DNA from: Dioscorea cayenensis subsp. rotundata
Lineage: Eukaryota; Streptophyta; Magnoliopsida; Dioscoreales; Dioscoreaceae
DNA length: 64,000 nt
Assembly (NCBI RefSeq): GCF_009730915.1
Contig: NC_052489.1
Location: forward strand, 27,025,916-27,089,915
Direction: 5' to 3'
Positions 42,901-54,600 of the stretch are shown in pieces. Below the pieces are notes generated by a model. That model was not told the origin of the DNA, did not search any database, and saw only the letters and a list, made by a program, of their open reading frames with translations. The translations under genes and the position numbers were made by a program. Numbering within the stretch: the first letter of the stretch is position 1; every line of letters begins with the position of its first letter.

Positions 42901-45328
42901 GGAGAATCTACTTTCCATAATACAGGCCATCATTCAAGAATTGATCTAAAACAACACCTATAGTTGCCTAAAGTAGATGCACTGAACTTATGTCACTTCC
43001 ATTTAATACTGCAGCTCTTGATCCTTAAATAGGCATTTGACCACCTTCCATCTGCCTCTTTCTCACAGGGTTTCCATACCAATCAAATTCAACTCCTAAA
43101 CAAGGCTACAAGAACTACAAATTTCACCTATAAATTCCTCCAAGAACAGACAACCAGAGTGTAAAATTTTTAGTCAGCTAATATAGTGTCAAAGAATCAC
43201 TGATTCATATTTATAAATAGGTCATTCCATTAAGTGAAGAGCAAATATTCAATGCCATCACTTCACTGCAGCATTTTAGTGCATTTCCATTGGCAGGCAC
43301 TAGACTAGCTACATTTATCTATTCTACATCACACTATATTCAACAGAATTCAATGCTTAAAAGAAATATAAATTCATCACCTTCTGATTGCAAGTTAATG
43401 GAGCACAAGGACAAAGGATCACTCTTAAAAATATTTAACATCCCGATTATAAATAAATTATAAAACTACAATGAAATATCCAATGCTAAAAGTTCCATAG
43501 AAGCAAATACAGATAAAATTGAACCTTTAGGAATTATTTCACCATATAACACTGAAATGACTGTTTGTTCTTTTTTTTTTTACAAAACCTGATCGCTCTA
43601 GAAACTCCAGACACACCTAGATTGCCCTTGAGGAAGTGGTGAGGCTATTCTATTGACTTGGTTTGATGAGCCATTTAAAGGATTCTGTGCCTGAACCTGA
43701 CTAGCTTGTTGTTGCTGAGGCTGTTGTGGCTGTGATTGTGTCTGCTGTGCATTGGGTGGAGCAAGGGTAACAGCTGAGTTCACTGGTGTCACTTGATTAG
43801 GAGCAGCTGAGCCTTGGGAAAACTGAGGCTTCTCGGACTGAGTGTAACCATTGTTTCTGTGCTGAAAAAATTTGTTTGAAGATCCATAACCAAAAGAACT
43901 CAAATGCTGAATCTTTTGAAGAACTTCTTCCACAGACGGAGGGGGTCCTGGTAACTTTGCATGTCGATATCGACAATCCGGACCATTCGGACAGAAACCC
44001 ATTTTGTACCTGGAAGAATGCAAAGCAGCATTTAGTTTAAAAATTTATTGTTACAGGCAGCAGCATTTAGTTTGAATGCAAAGCAGCATTTAGTTTTTTA
44101 CATATCCAACAATTAAGCTATGATTCTAAAATTTATTTTACTATGTTTTACTTTTTAATCTTCTTTTTTTTTTTAACCGGATCTTCATAATCCTTTCTTT
44201 ATCTTTTTATATTGGATCTTCTTTTCATCTTTTCATCTTTTCATCTTTTCCTTAGACATTAAATAAGTTAATACCAGCTGAGACATTAAATAAGTTAATA
44301 CCAGCTGAGAAATCAGAGCAAATACTTCATATACAAAAATATAACAAATCAGGTATTGCTTGTATCAGCAAAACACTCACTTCCTCGACACACTTCAGAC
44401 AATATATAGAAATCATATATGAATACAGTAGTGCTAACTTAGCCCAATGAAATCTTAAATAAGGCGCCAAATAAATTTAAGTTAGCTATACAAGTTATAT
44501 TTAGTCGCATAAACAAACATATTAAAGAGTTTGACAATGAGCACATAAACAAATCCCCTCATTATCTTTTATAAAAGTCTTGATCAGCTTTAAATAACAA
44601 TATCAAAATTTATCCACAATGCCCACATTTAAGCTCTGTTCGCAAGCAATGAGTCTCTTCAGAAGATCATCTTCCAACAACCACATTTCGTCAGTTCAAG
44701 ATCCCAACAGTTCATGAATTAAGGAAAAAATAACAGAATTGATCATGGATAAAGGATGATGATAGAATCAACATAAAGAAAAAACTGGCAAAAATAGTAT
44801 CATTTGCTCTCTTTTCTTTTTATACCATCAATCCAAACACAATCCCTTATAACCTAATCATAATTATAATAACCGTGGGAAACTCTAGCAAAATATAAGA
44901 TCAAAAACAGAGATTTAAAGAACTTGAGGGGATTAGAGACAGGCTTACATATTGCACTCCTTGATATCCTCGTTGGTGTGCTTATACACGCAGTCTTGCT
45001 CGCGGCACTCGCCATAAAGCCTATAAAAGCGGCAAACAGGCATCCGAGACTTATCATACTGATGGAGGAACCCGCACGCATCTCCCTTCATACACAAACT
45101 CCGCAGCCAGTGCCGGCACACCGTCTGCCGGAAGCTCCTCCTCCCAGCACCACCTCCGGCCATAACCACCGATGGATCACCTGGGACGCCAGTGACGCCC
45201 ACAACTCCAGCGTTCCCCGAGGCTTCGGACGGCATGAGTGAGGCGGATCCCGCAACGGGGGCGGCCGGGACGGCCGCATCGAGGCCGCCCTCGAAGTCAA
45301 AGCTCAGGCCTCCATCGGGATCGTCCAT
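36928..45328 (-). CDS. CPSF30: CPSF30 long form: CCCH zinc fingers plus YTH domain
   Basis: Seven exons in transcript order: 45328-44949, 44009-43617, 42698-42536, 42334-42224, 39556-39488, 38617-38531, 37737-36928; 2013 nt, 670 residues. Exons 1-2 encode three CCCH fingers (CRHWLRSLCMKGDACGFLH, CRFYRLYGECREQDCVYKH, then CNMYKMGFCPNGPDCRYRH split by intron 1), about residues 70-140, and a Gln/Pro-rich linker. Exons 3-6 encode the YTH fold, about 258-400, with KSCNRENLEISVQQGVW and GGNWKYAHGTAHYGRNF supplying the tryptophans expected to hold N6-methyladenosine. Exon 7 has an acidic run, an RGRGRG stretch, a Gly/Pro/Met-rich part and a basic tail. The protein is a subunit of the mRNA cleavage and polyadenylation complex; in Arabidopsis the long form reads m6A in poly(A) signals. 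Intron 4 is the longest (2.7 kb). The start MDDPDGGLSFDFEGGLD is the family N-terminus. Confidence 0.95.
44016..44307. repeat. Intron 1 tandem repeats of CPSF30
   Basis: Next to the exon 2 acceptor, cagcatttagttt occurs three times (within 44016-44096), two of them inside gaatgcaaagcagcattta. Further on, tcttttca units repeat at 44218-44250, followed by a perfect 27-bp tandem pair (44254-44280 and 44281-44307) starting agacattaaataag. Confidence 0.85.
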
Positions 45329-45600
45329 GGAGGTGGAGGTGTAAACCTAGCTAGGGTTTCGCGTTGGCTCACAAAGAGAGGTTTTTTTTGGAGAAGAATA
45401 ATAAAACTCGCAGACAAGAAACAAGAAAGCCTCATCGTGTGTAAAGATATATATATGCACACACATCTGTCTATAGTACGAATCTCGAGGCAAGAATTTG
45501 TGCTTATCCCAAGACAAAAACGAACCTTTTTCTTTTTTTTTTTAATATAAAAAATAAAAGAAAAAATAAAAATAAAAAGCTCGATGCTTTTCTCTCCCAA
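45329..45600. promoter_or_regulatory. Shared divergent promoter of CPSF30 and NAA38-like genes
   Basis: The CPSF30 start codon at 45328 (-) and the likely NAA38 leader exon (+, ending about 45685) leave only about 300 bases between transcripts. The interval holds a telo-box (ctagggttt, 45351-45359) near the CPSF30 start and long T/A runs at 45530-45580. A shared, bidirectional housekeeping-type promoter is inferred. Confidence 0.5.
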
Positions 45601-47265
45601 AGCACGAGCCTTGGCCTTTGCTTGAACTCCTGATTAGCTTCGATAGCGCCTTCGCTTCTGCGGCCCTTCACTGGTGAAACTCGAGGTTAGTTTCTCTTCC
45701 TTCATCTCCCTCTTCTTGTAGTTCATGTGGTTCAGGGTCTAACATCGTAGGATGATCGGTGGTGATGGATGTTTCCTTTGATTTTTTTTTTTATTTTTTT
45801 TTGGTTGATTGTGAGTGGTTTCTCTTTGTTTCTGAATTTGGTTCCTTTCCAGGTTAATTTGTGTGAAGATAAGATGCAATTGTAAATTTAAAGCATGTTT
45901 TCCTGTTTTTGGATCTCTGTTTCATGTAAAGTTCCTGTCTTGTGAACTGCCAATTTTGGCATCCAGTCTGAGAGGATGTTAAAATAAAAGAAAATTTAGC
46001 TTTCTTTTTTGTTTGACCTTTTTGTATCTAAGGGAGTTTTGGTTTGTTATTCTATAATTTAATTGTTTAGTACGTGGCTTTTGTTAGAGTCTTAATCTTG
46101 TTTCTGAGCAATTCTACCTCTAGATGTAAATTTTTCCTCTAGAAAAAGAGAGAAATTTTATTTATTTTATTTTATTTTATTAATGTCAGAAATGAATTAG
46201 TGTCATTCAAGATGCGCAAACTATGAATTATCATGAGATTCAAGACACTATTTGGTCTTTGTGGTGTAGACCTTGGCTTGGTTCTCATATTTTGAGTTTG
46301 CATTATTGACATTCTTTTTATAGTAAAGATATCAGGACATAGAAAATGCCAAATAACATAAATTCTATGACAAAATTTACAAACTATCATATAGCCTTGT
46401 TGTTCCGAGAAATGATTGTGGTTTATCCTGTGAATTGTGCCATTGCAGTCACTCTCATCATGATATTATCAAGATATTATCTGATAGTAGCATTCCAGAA
46501 TGAGTTTTCTAATGACACTTAAAGGTTGGAGTTCCTGTGAATCTACTTGATACTGAAAGTGCACAAGTTTTACAGCTCTTATTTGATTCAACTCTTTGAA
46601 AAGTAAATTGGCTTGTTCAATGGATGATGTGGACCTTAATGTACACTATGTAGACTGTTGTAAGATTTAGATGTGTGCTTTCTGCTTAACAAGAACCTCA
46701 AACAAGGATACATGAGATGCATGAACATCAAAGATGATTATCCTGCTGCACTTGATTACGTTTAAACTAGTGGGCGATCATATTCAAAACACTGTTGATT
46801 TACTGCAAAACACTATTGATGCTCTATATTTCTCCATTGCAATGAATTTGTAGTTATGCATCTAAACCTAAATAACTGCATTTTAGGAATGTTGACTAAG
46901 AATGGAAATGGACATTTGGAATTCGTTACCTAAACGTAGCTGATGTTTAAAGTCTCTAGATCAAGACATTTGAGGAGGGTCGGAGAAGGCATTTAGTCTA
47001 AATTCAATAATTTTAAGATCTATGATGTATAAACATCACATAATATAATAATCTATGAGCATTTTTCTTTTTATTGGAACAGTATGGTTTTATCACAAGG
47101 TAGCATTGCGGCCATGAAAATTAAATCTGAAAAAATGATAACATTTTATTGGTTTTTTTCTGTAGATAATGTGATTGTATTAACTATCTTGCTATTGGTG
47201 ATTCTGGTTGCTACTTCAGGAGCATATTTTTACCCAACAAAAGGCACTCTGTATAAGTTGTGCAC
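45600..47265 (+). other. Probable 5' UTR exon and leader intron of the NAA38-like gene
   Basis: A GC-richer stretch ends ctcgag at 45685, followed by a gttagt donor. The matching acceptor is cttcag at 47219, giving a 1.5 kb leader intron and 46 bases of 5' UTR before the ATG. Nothing else is recognised in the intron. The splice pair is inferred from sequence alone. Confidence 0.4.
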
Positions 47266-47640
47266 ATGGAAGGTTTCTCGGAATCAACTTCAGCTCTCCA
47301 GAACCCACAAGATTTCCACTCTGATCGGCCCGGGGCATCTCACAGCGCTGCCAACAATAACTCACCTCTTGTAGCACAACTTCAAAAGCTTCTCTTCCAT
47401 CGAATGCTGATAGGGGTGAATGACGGTCGTTTCTTCTTAGGCGTATTCCACTGCATTGACAAGCAAGGCAACATCATCCTTCAGGATGCTGTAGAGTATC
47501 GGAACACACGACGGTCTGCAACGTCTCCAATGGATCAACGGTGCCTTGGGCTGATCCTGATACCTGCCTCATGCCGTTCTTCATGCCATGTCGATTGCTC
47601 CATAGAGGAGCAGCTGTCCCTATTGTCTCTTCAGAAATGA
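47266..47640 (+). CDS. NAA38: Sm-like protein, NAA38/LSMD1-like NatC auxiliary subunit
   Basis: A single-exon frame of 124 residues starting MEGFSESTS; the upstream in-frame codon TAA at 47254 makes this the first usable Met. After a variable N-terminus of about 30 residues comes one Sm fold: VAQLQKLLFHRMLIGVNDGR (strands 1-2), FFLGVFHCIDKQGNIILQDA (Sm1), then RCLGLILIPASC (Sm2), ending LSLLSLQK. The GR...G..CIDKQGN pattern matches LSMD1/NAA38, the small subunit of the NatC N-terminal acetyltransferase, rather than spliceosomal Sm or LSM1-8 proteins. NatC acetylates Met-hydrophobic N-termini during translation. Assignment to NatC rests on family resemblance only; other plant Sm-like proteins share this layout. 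The gene is head-to-head with CPSF30. Confidence 0.82.
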   Translation: MEGFSESTSALQNPQDFHSDRPGASHSAANNNSPLVAQLQKLLFHRMLIGVNDGRFFLGVFHCIDKQGNIILQDAVEYRNTRRSATSPMDQRCLGLILIPASCRSSCHVDCSIEEQLSLLSLQK

Positions 47641-48554
47641 TAAAAATTTGCCTTGTCCTGAAAGTATCACTTTTGATCCTAAGATCATTATCTCAACATT
47701 ATATTGTATGATGAGTGCAACTTAAGTTAACTATTGATGAAACAAATGTTCTGAGCATCTGTCATTAAAGCGGCAGCTCGATAATTGATGCTTTGTTTAT
47801 GTTATTTTGTTCCTGCATTTCTTTGTTTAACCTCTTTTTTCTATCCTCAATTTGTTTCCTTTTGCATAAGAGAGTTCTATCTTACCAAATCTGCATAAAC
47901 TTTTAAGTTTTTCACTTTAGTTTCATAATAAGCATGACATACAGGCAATTGACAAATTCATGTTCGTCATTTTGGACAATAAAGGATTTGCAAAACAATT
48001 CTTTGCTTTAGTAATATAATAAATGCAATACTGGTGTTGAAAATGAAGACAGCCTCTACCCCCGCGCCTATGTAAAAATAACCTGCAGCTCACAAGATTC
48101 TAAATAAGCCACAAAATAAAAACTTTAAGTTCAGGCCTATAGATAAAAATATAAATTTCTTCCACACAAACTAATGCAGAGGCATGAAAGTTAGCTACAT
48201 TATAATTATGCTCAATCAAATTTTTTACAGTCTTAAAATAACAACAAAATTAGCTTCAGATACAACCAAACAAGCAATTCCACAAATATTACAAGGTCAG
48301 GGGGTAAAAGGCCAGGAGGGGAACAAAATTCCAATACTTAGAACTGCCTGTCAATGATATTAGCACCAATCAATCTGCATGAAAATGAAAGAAACAAGAA
48401 CTTCAAAAGGAAAATACGCCCATATCCTTCTTCAGAGGTTAGGGATCACACTCCTTTTTGTACAGATGGTCAAACAAGACTATGAGCCATTAAGATAAAA
48501 ACTGCTTCTAGATGTACAAGGCTCTAAAATTACACAGTAATCCGAAGGCTATGC

Positions 48555-48589
<35 letters not shown>

Positions 48590-48656
48590 GTCTGGATGGC
48601 TAACCATCTACCATCTGTCAGGTGTTGGTTTCAAGAATTCGCATACCCAAAGATCT
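47641..48656. other. Convergent 3' regions of NAA38-like and SAPS genes
   Basis: About 1 kb holding both 3' UTRs. It includes a CAT/ATG microsatellite at 48555-48589, 68 bases past the SAPS stop. No additional gene is recognised. Confidence 0.6.
48555..48589. repeat. (CAT)n microsatellite in SAPS 3' UTR
   Basis: About twelve units, read as (GAT)n in the SAPS transcript just after the stop codon. Confidence 0.9.
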
Positions 48657-51600
48657 TCACTTCCCCTCACCGTTTATAGATTTATCATCATGTTCCCCAT
48701 CCTCAACAGATAGCCTGGGACCAGATGGCTTGATGTCTTGCACAACTTCATCAGCTGTGGGCTGCCCATTGCTTTTAACCCCTTCTGATGACTCGGTCAA
48801 TCCACGAGAACCAGCTCCATTCTCATCATTTTTGTACTCATCTAGAACAACATAATCACCAGCTTGCTCAACTTTAGCTGGTCCGAGTTCACCATTTGGT
48901 ACACTTTGAAAAGGATTGCTATCAGGCAGTACGCCAGAATCTGTCGTCTCCCGCCATTCAACCCACTCAGGTGGTTTATCACCTTCACTTGGATGAGGAG
49001 GGAAGCTAGTTTCATTGTCTGAAACCTGGGCAGGACCATTCCCCAAAATCTGCTCGCTGGGTTCCTCTGAAGCAATTGCCGAATCAGTTGGTTTTGAAGA
49101 TGTTGCAGTGTCAAGAAGGTCATCATTTTCACCCAGAACAACCTCATCAGTCTCATCTGAACTCGGGGAGGTTGACGGAAGAGAACCAGCTGAGGAATCA
49201 TTGATTGTTCTGTCATCCTCGAAAGCAAACCAGTTTGAATTTGTAAAAAGAGAGCTACTGCAAAAACATAGGCTTGGTTAGTCACCATGATGATTAAGAA
49301 ACAGTGTTGGCAGGTTAATAATGTGCCAATCAAAATCAAATTGCCAAAAATAAAGGAGAAATACATGATATAAAGTACCTCTCCTGCTCGTCACCCAAAC
49401 GAAGAGATGAAATTACGACTTCAGCTGATTCATCATCAAAATAAGCATCCTGCCAAATAAATAATTAACTTAATAAAGCAACCATGAACAGAAGGAAGCA
49501 AACACAAATTCCAGCCATGAAATAAAAAGGTGGATGCTTAAAACAACATTTCAATACTTGATTATAATTAAAGATTTAGCAAAGCCAACGTCTTAAATAT
49601 TTACAGAACATTCCGCCTATTCATTTCTTACTAGTAACCCTCAATACATATCCACTTTGCAACATCAAAATTACCCAACAAAATAGATCATGCAACCAAC
49701 AAGTAATAAACAAATCATAATTATACCTCATCATCCCTTTCAAGTGATCCATGAGCCTGCACTCATTCAATCAAAAAGATTAATAAAAATTTGAACAGAA
49801 CAGAATAATGAAATCATGCAAGATTAAGCACAATAACTGTTAAAAAGAATTTATATTCGATCAATGTTGGGATGATCAAGAACGCACAAAAAAGGGTATA
49901 GCATAAAGACCCAAGTGATGAAGTCAAAATTATACTTGAGAAACCAAAAAGAACATAAACCATCTTTACATCATGACTAATGACCACATCTTTAAAAAAA
50001 TCATTTTCCAACCTGCAATTTTAGTAACAAATTGCGGCAAGAGATCAGTAGCAAATTAAAAACTAATTAATTTGTTTATGTTCAGATTAAAGAAACCATG
50101 TATTAACAACCAGTCCTTAGTTGAGACAGATAAATGAAGAGAAGTGAAGCACATAATAATACATAACATTCCCCACCAAAAACACCAATTCTGTCTGACC
50201 TATTACACATTAGCTGTTTTAAGCTTTTGAAGAAGACTAAATCATCTTGAGAAATAGTCGGAGCTTAGCCACTGGCATCTTTTGCTGCTTTAGGTGAGAA
50301 GCCACAATAAAATTTTTGCTTCAATGATTTGCGGGAACCCATGAATTCTTAAGGTCGTGTGAGAGACCTTAGCCATCCTTTAAACATTATTAACTTCATG
50401 CTTCTCATGTTAACCTCTTCTTTTTCATAACAAGATACCTTCTAATAATAACCACTGAATGCACATCATGAAACTTAAGCCTCTGTGTGTGCGCACAGGC
50501 AAAGAAGAATAATCAAAGAATTTAAACACTAAGCACTTCAAAAACAGAATTAGTTCATGAATAAAGAATTGCAGCGAAATTTAAAATGACAGAAAGCATA
50601 TGCAAAAAGGATAACAATAAAAACATATTCCAATCATTAAGAATCAAACATTTGATTGACGAAGACAGATGAAACAGATAACGGGGATGTAAACAAGGGA
50701 ATCAATTGGCAACGATTTTAGATCCTTTGCAGGTGTAACAGATTTGACTCTTCAAAAAAACAGGGAAAGGACCTGAAAAGCTGGTTTGAAACAATTGGAA
50801 TGAAAAGTGATGAGAAATAACAGCAAGGCCATGTGTTTGGTTCAGTGCACAAAAGGGTGATGACTACCTAAATGTATACAAGGACAAAACAAGTTTTTAC
50901 TGCATAAAAATATGCTTGGGTCCATTCAAAGTAACTTTACCAACAGCAAATTAATGTTCACAATCATTATTCTCACCATCGCAGATACCTCATCTATGTG
51001 GAATCATAAACCCTCTTGCCACTGCTGTCCTCATAATAATACGGTCGTAGTAAGTGGAACAATGGTTTAGTTCACACAATGTGACAATATTAATCATAAA
51101 CAAATAACTGCCTTGAAAGATGTATTATGTTTAAACTATTAATTTAATAGGCAATGTCAATCATGTCAAAAAAACAGAAAAATGAACCAGTTGCAAATAA
51201 ATGTTTGAGATTACCTCCTCAATGTCATCATCGCTGTAAATCCCGTATCGAAATGCCTGGGTCAAGTTATTAGCCAGTGCAGCCACATCATAATCCCTAT
51301 CTCTGAACTCTTCATCATCACTCTCTCTGCCTCGATCATGAAGAGCAGTTGGTCGCCTATATAACAAATAAAACAGGAGGCTTCCTTAATAAAGATAACA
51401 AGAAATGAGCCATCTAGAGTGATGTCACTCTTATAAGTTTATAAAATCATGCATGCAATTATGTTAAATGTGTTTAAAATTATGGTTATGGGACACAGTA
51501 AAGAAAGCACAGATTCATGTCTCAACAATTATATCAGAATTGACATTTCAGGAAGCAATCTGTAAATGCCAGAGAAAAAAGCTACAAACAATGGTCTTGG

Positions 51601-54600
51601 CATTTGATCAAGTTGAGTTATAAACAACTTCTCGTTGGGATAAGTCTAAGATCAAATTCAAGATAATAATTGAATCTTCTAGATGCATTAATTAGTGGAA
51701 TAACTATCAAATTTGAAGCTGGTCAATTGGAACCAAATCTCAAAGAATCACTAATGAGGATCATTCATGGAACATTCTCTAACAAAATATAAGTGCTGGA
51801 TGGAGTTAAAAGAATCCTTCCACCAAGTAAGAATAGGAGCCTTATCAACAGAAAAGCCAATAACTTCATAAACATACAAAGTAAATCCCCATAGATATAT
51901 TTCAAAGACGCTAAATCTGATGAAGCAGGTAGCCAATGTAGTATCAGTACCTATTATCTATAATATAGTGGCATTTCTAAGAGTTTGCAAAATTGCTAAT
52001 CATATGTTGAACACACATAAGCATTCTGCTCTCACCAACTTCTACAAACCAAATTTTTTGCATGCTTTCTTCTCTTATTGCTCTGCTCATCACCCCACCA
52101 GTTGCAAATGTGCCAGCCACATGTCATATAATGACTATCAATGACATGAATGGCCAGCTCCCTCTATACTGTCATCTTCAGGCACAAAAACTTAAAAGGC
52201 ACGGCTGAGAAGTCACACAATGTGTGCACCATTACCTTAACCCTGTCAGGAGAAGCTATCCTGTAGATGGAATGTACAGTCTATGATTAACATTGCACAC
52301 AACTATTTTCACAATCCCTCTTTTAAGAATATGGAAATCTTCTAAGGTCTAAAGCACCAGAACAAACACAATACTTAGATATTCATCTTGCAGAATCAAC
52401 AACTATCCTGACAGGGCCTTTTTTTTTCTTGGATACAACAAATCATGGATTAAATAGTCTAGACTCCAACATCCCATGAATTAATATTACATAGGAACAA
52501 AAGTGCAATTTCCCTCTAATGGCCAAATGCAATGGGCAGTAGGCTACCAGGAAATCATGGAGAAAACTCCCTTTAATGACAGGCCAATTCACAACATCAA
52601 TGACCAGCCCAATACCTTGGTTGTGACAATAACACAAATCAAGAATTCACAAGGCAATTCATATCGAAATTTTTTTACATGAAGAAATGTATTTGTCTAT
52701 GCAAAATGCAAAAGTTAGTCGACCTTTTAATTAATCCAAACTGAAATAAAATGGTAGAAAATGAATAAGAAAATATAAAACAATAGTGGCAATTAATATG
52801 TGAGACTGAACATAAGGTAAACGGGCTCACCCACAAGCCCACTGATAGACATTTTCCACAGCATTGCGGTTGAGTAGAATATTTGCATGCCAATCAACCC
52901 ATTCAGCGTTTTCCTGCAGACAAATGCGTCTTTTAATCCATCCAGATTTTTCAGATAGGACCCAAACAAACAAAAACAAGAAACGATTTTCATGACATCT
53001 AATTTTTCAAAATACGAATCTCCTATACAAGCATATTACTTCTAATAAAAAAACAGCATGCTTTAAGAACAAAAAGTTGTGGTTGCCTTATGATCCTAAC
53101 AGCAAGGGTAAGGGAAAAAATAATAATTGAAGAGACAAACAACAGAAATGTCTACACGAATGAGAACCACCACCTTGGTCATCATCGTATCTACATTCCT
53201 TTCCTAGCACATGCCGAACCTAATCAGAAATGGCCTCAATAGCAAACTTGGAGATATAAGATAGTTGCACACTCGTCCCACAAACTGAAACTATGAAATA
53301 AACACCCACTAAAAAGGAAATACCTGGCAAATAAAACATGATACAGAAAGTAAGAAACCTGTAGATATGTCTGTATTGTGATGTTGCTGTTCCCCAATTG
53401 AACCAATTTGTTAGCTATACGTGTAATGTGCCCAATGTTACCTATCCTAGGAGGTGCTCTTCCCTCTGCTGGTATAGTTGGCTGCAAAGAAAGAAAACAC
53501 CATGTATGAGACTGTCCAACCAACTCAATAGATATACTTAAGCCAGGTGACAACAGGAGGAAACACTTAAAATAACAGAAACAATAAAAGCAATCTCAAA
53601 TAAAAAAGTTACCTTACTATCTAATGCCAGTGTAGGGTTCTTGTCTGCCGCAAGAATTTTGCCAACAAGGTCACAATCATGTAGAAGATGTTCAATAAGA
53701 AGGGTGGCTTTACTCTCTAAGCAAGATACAATAACATTTTCAACATGATAATGCAAAAAATTGTTATATGGGTACCTGCAAAAATCATGAATCATTTATG
53801 CTGCTCTTAAATTCAGGCAATATAATAAACCTATTTCAACAGCATGAGACTTACTCAAAGAACAAATCAAGAATATGTTTTATGGCCCTTAGTTGGACAA
53901 GTTCCTTTTCTGCAGCTTCACTACCAATGGTCAGTAGAACAGAGACGAACTCAACTATCTGCAGACAAGAGATGTATCGTGAAGTTAAAATAGTTAACAT
54001 TTATGTACTCACTATTTCAACTTCCTATAATTGTTAATGGTGTGTGATATCTTCCAAAAGCAATAGAATACTATAATCTTCAATGTTATGGGCTGTTTAG
54101 TTGGCAGGTTTAATGTATCACTACAGTAATGAGATTCTCACATTAGTAAGGTGAGATTTTCACAGTAATGAGGTATAGAAGACTATATGCATTATTACAG
54201 TAATTTACTATGTTCACATTTGGTTGTGAACTCATATTACTAGCAATATTTCATTACTGCATTTGATTGGTCATGGTAATCTATGTGCCAAAATTCCCAA
54301 AATACCCTTGAGCCTAAAATTTTCAACAAACTTAAAATAGAAATGGAACAAAATTTTCAAGTAAAAATAATTAAAAATACAAACCAAATTGATATATATC
54401 AACCGTAACATAGCCAATACACATAATTATTAAAATATGAATAAAATTAATAATAAAATATACATTTAAAATGATAATTAAACGTTAAAATTTTTAATTT
54501 TGGGTGAGGGACAATTAAGTCTTATCATTAAAAATTGAAGGTAAAATCGTCTTAAAGAAATACATTCCAAGGTCAGATTTGTCCAAAAATTATAGCCCAG

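Noticed and set aside
48555..48589. CRISPR-like array
   Set aside because: The short regular units are a simple CAT microsatellite; no array in this window has spacers, and the host is a plant.
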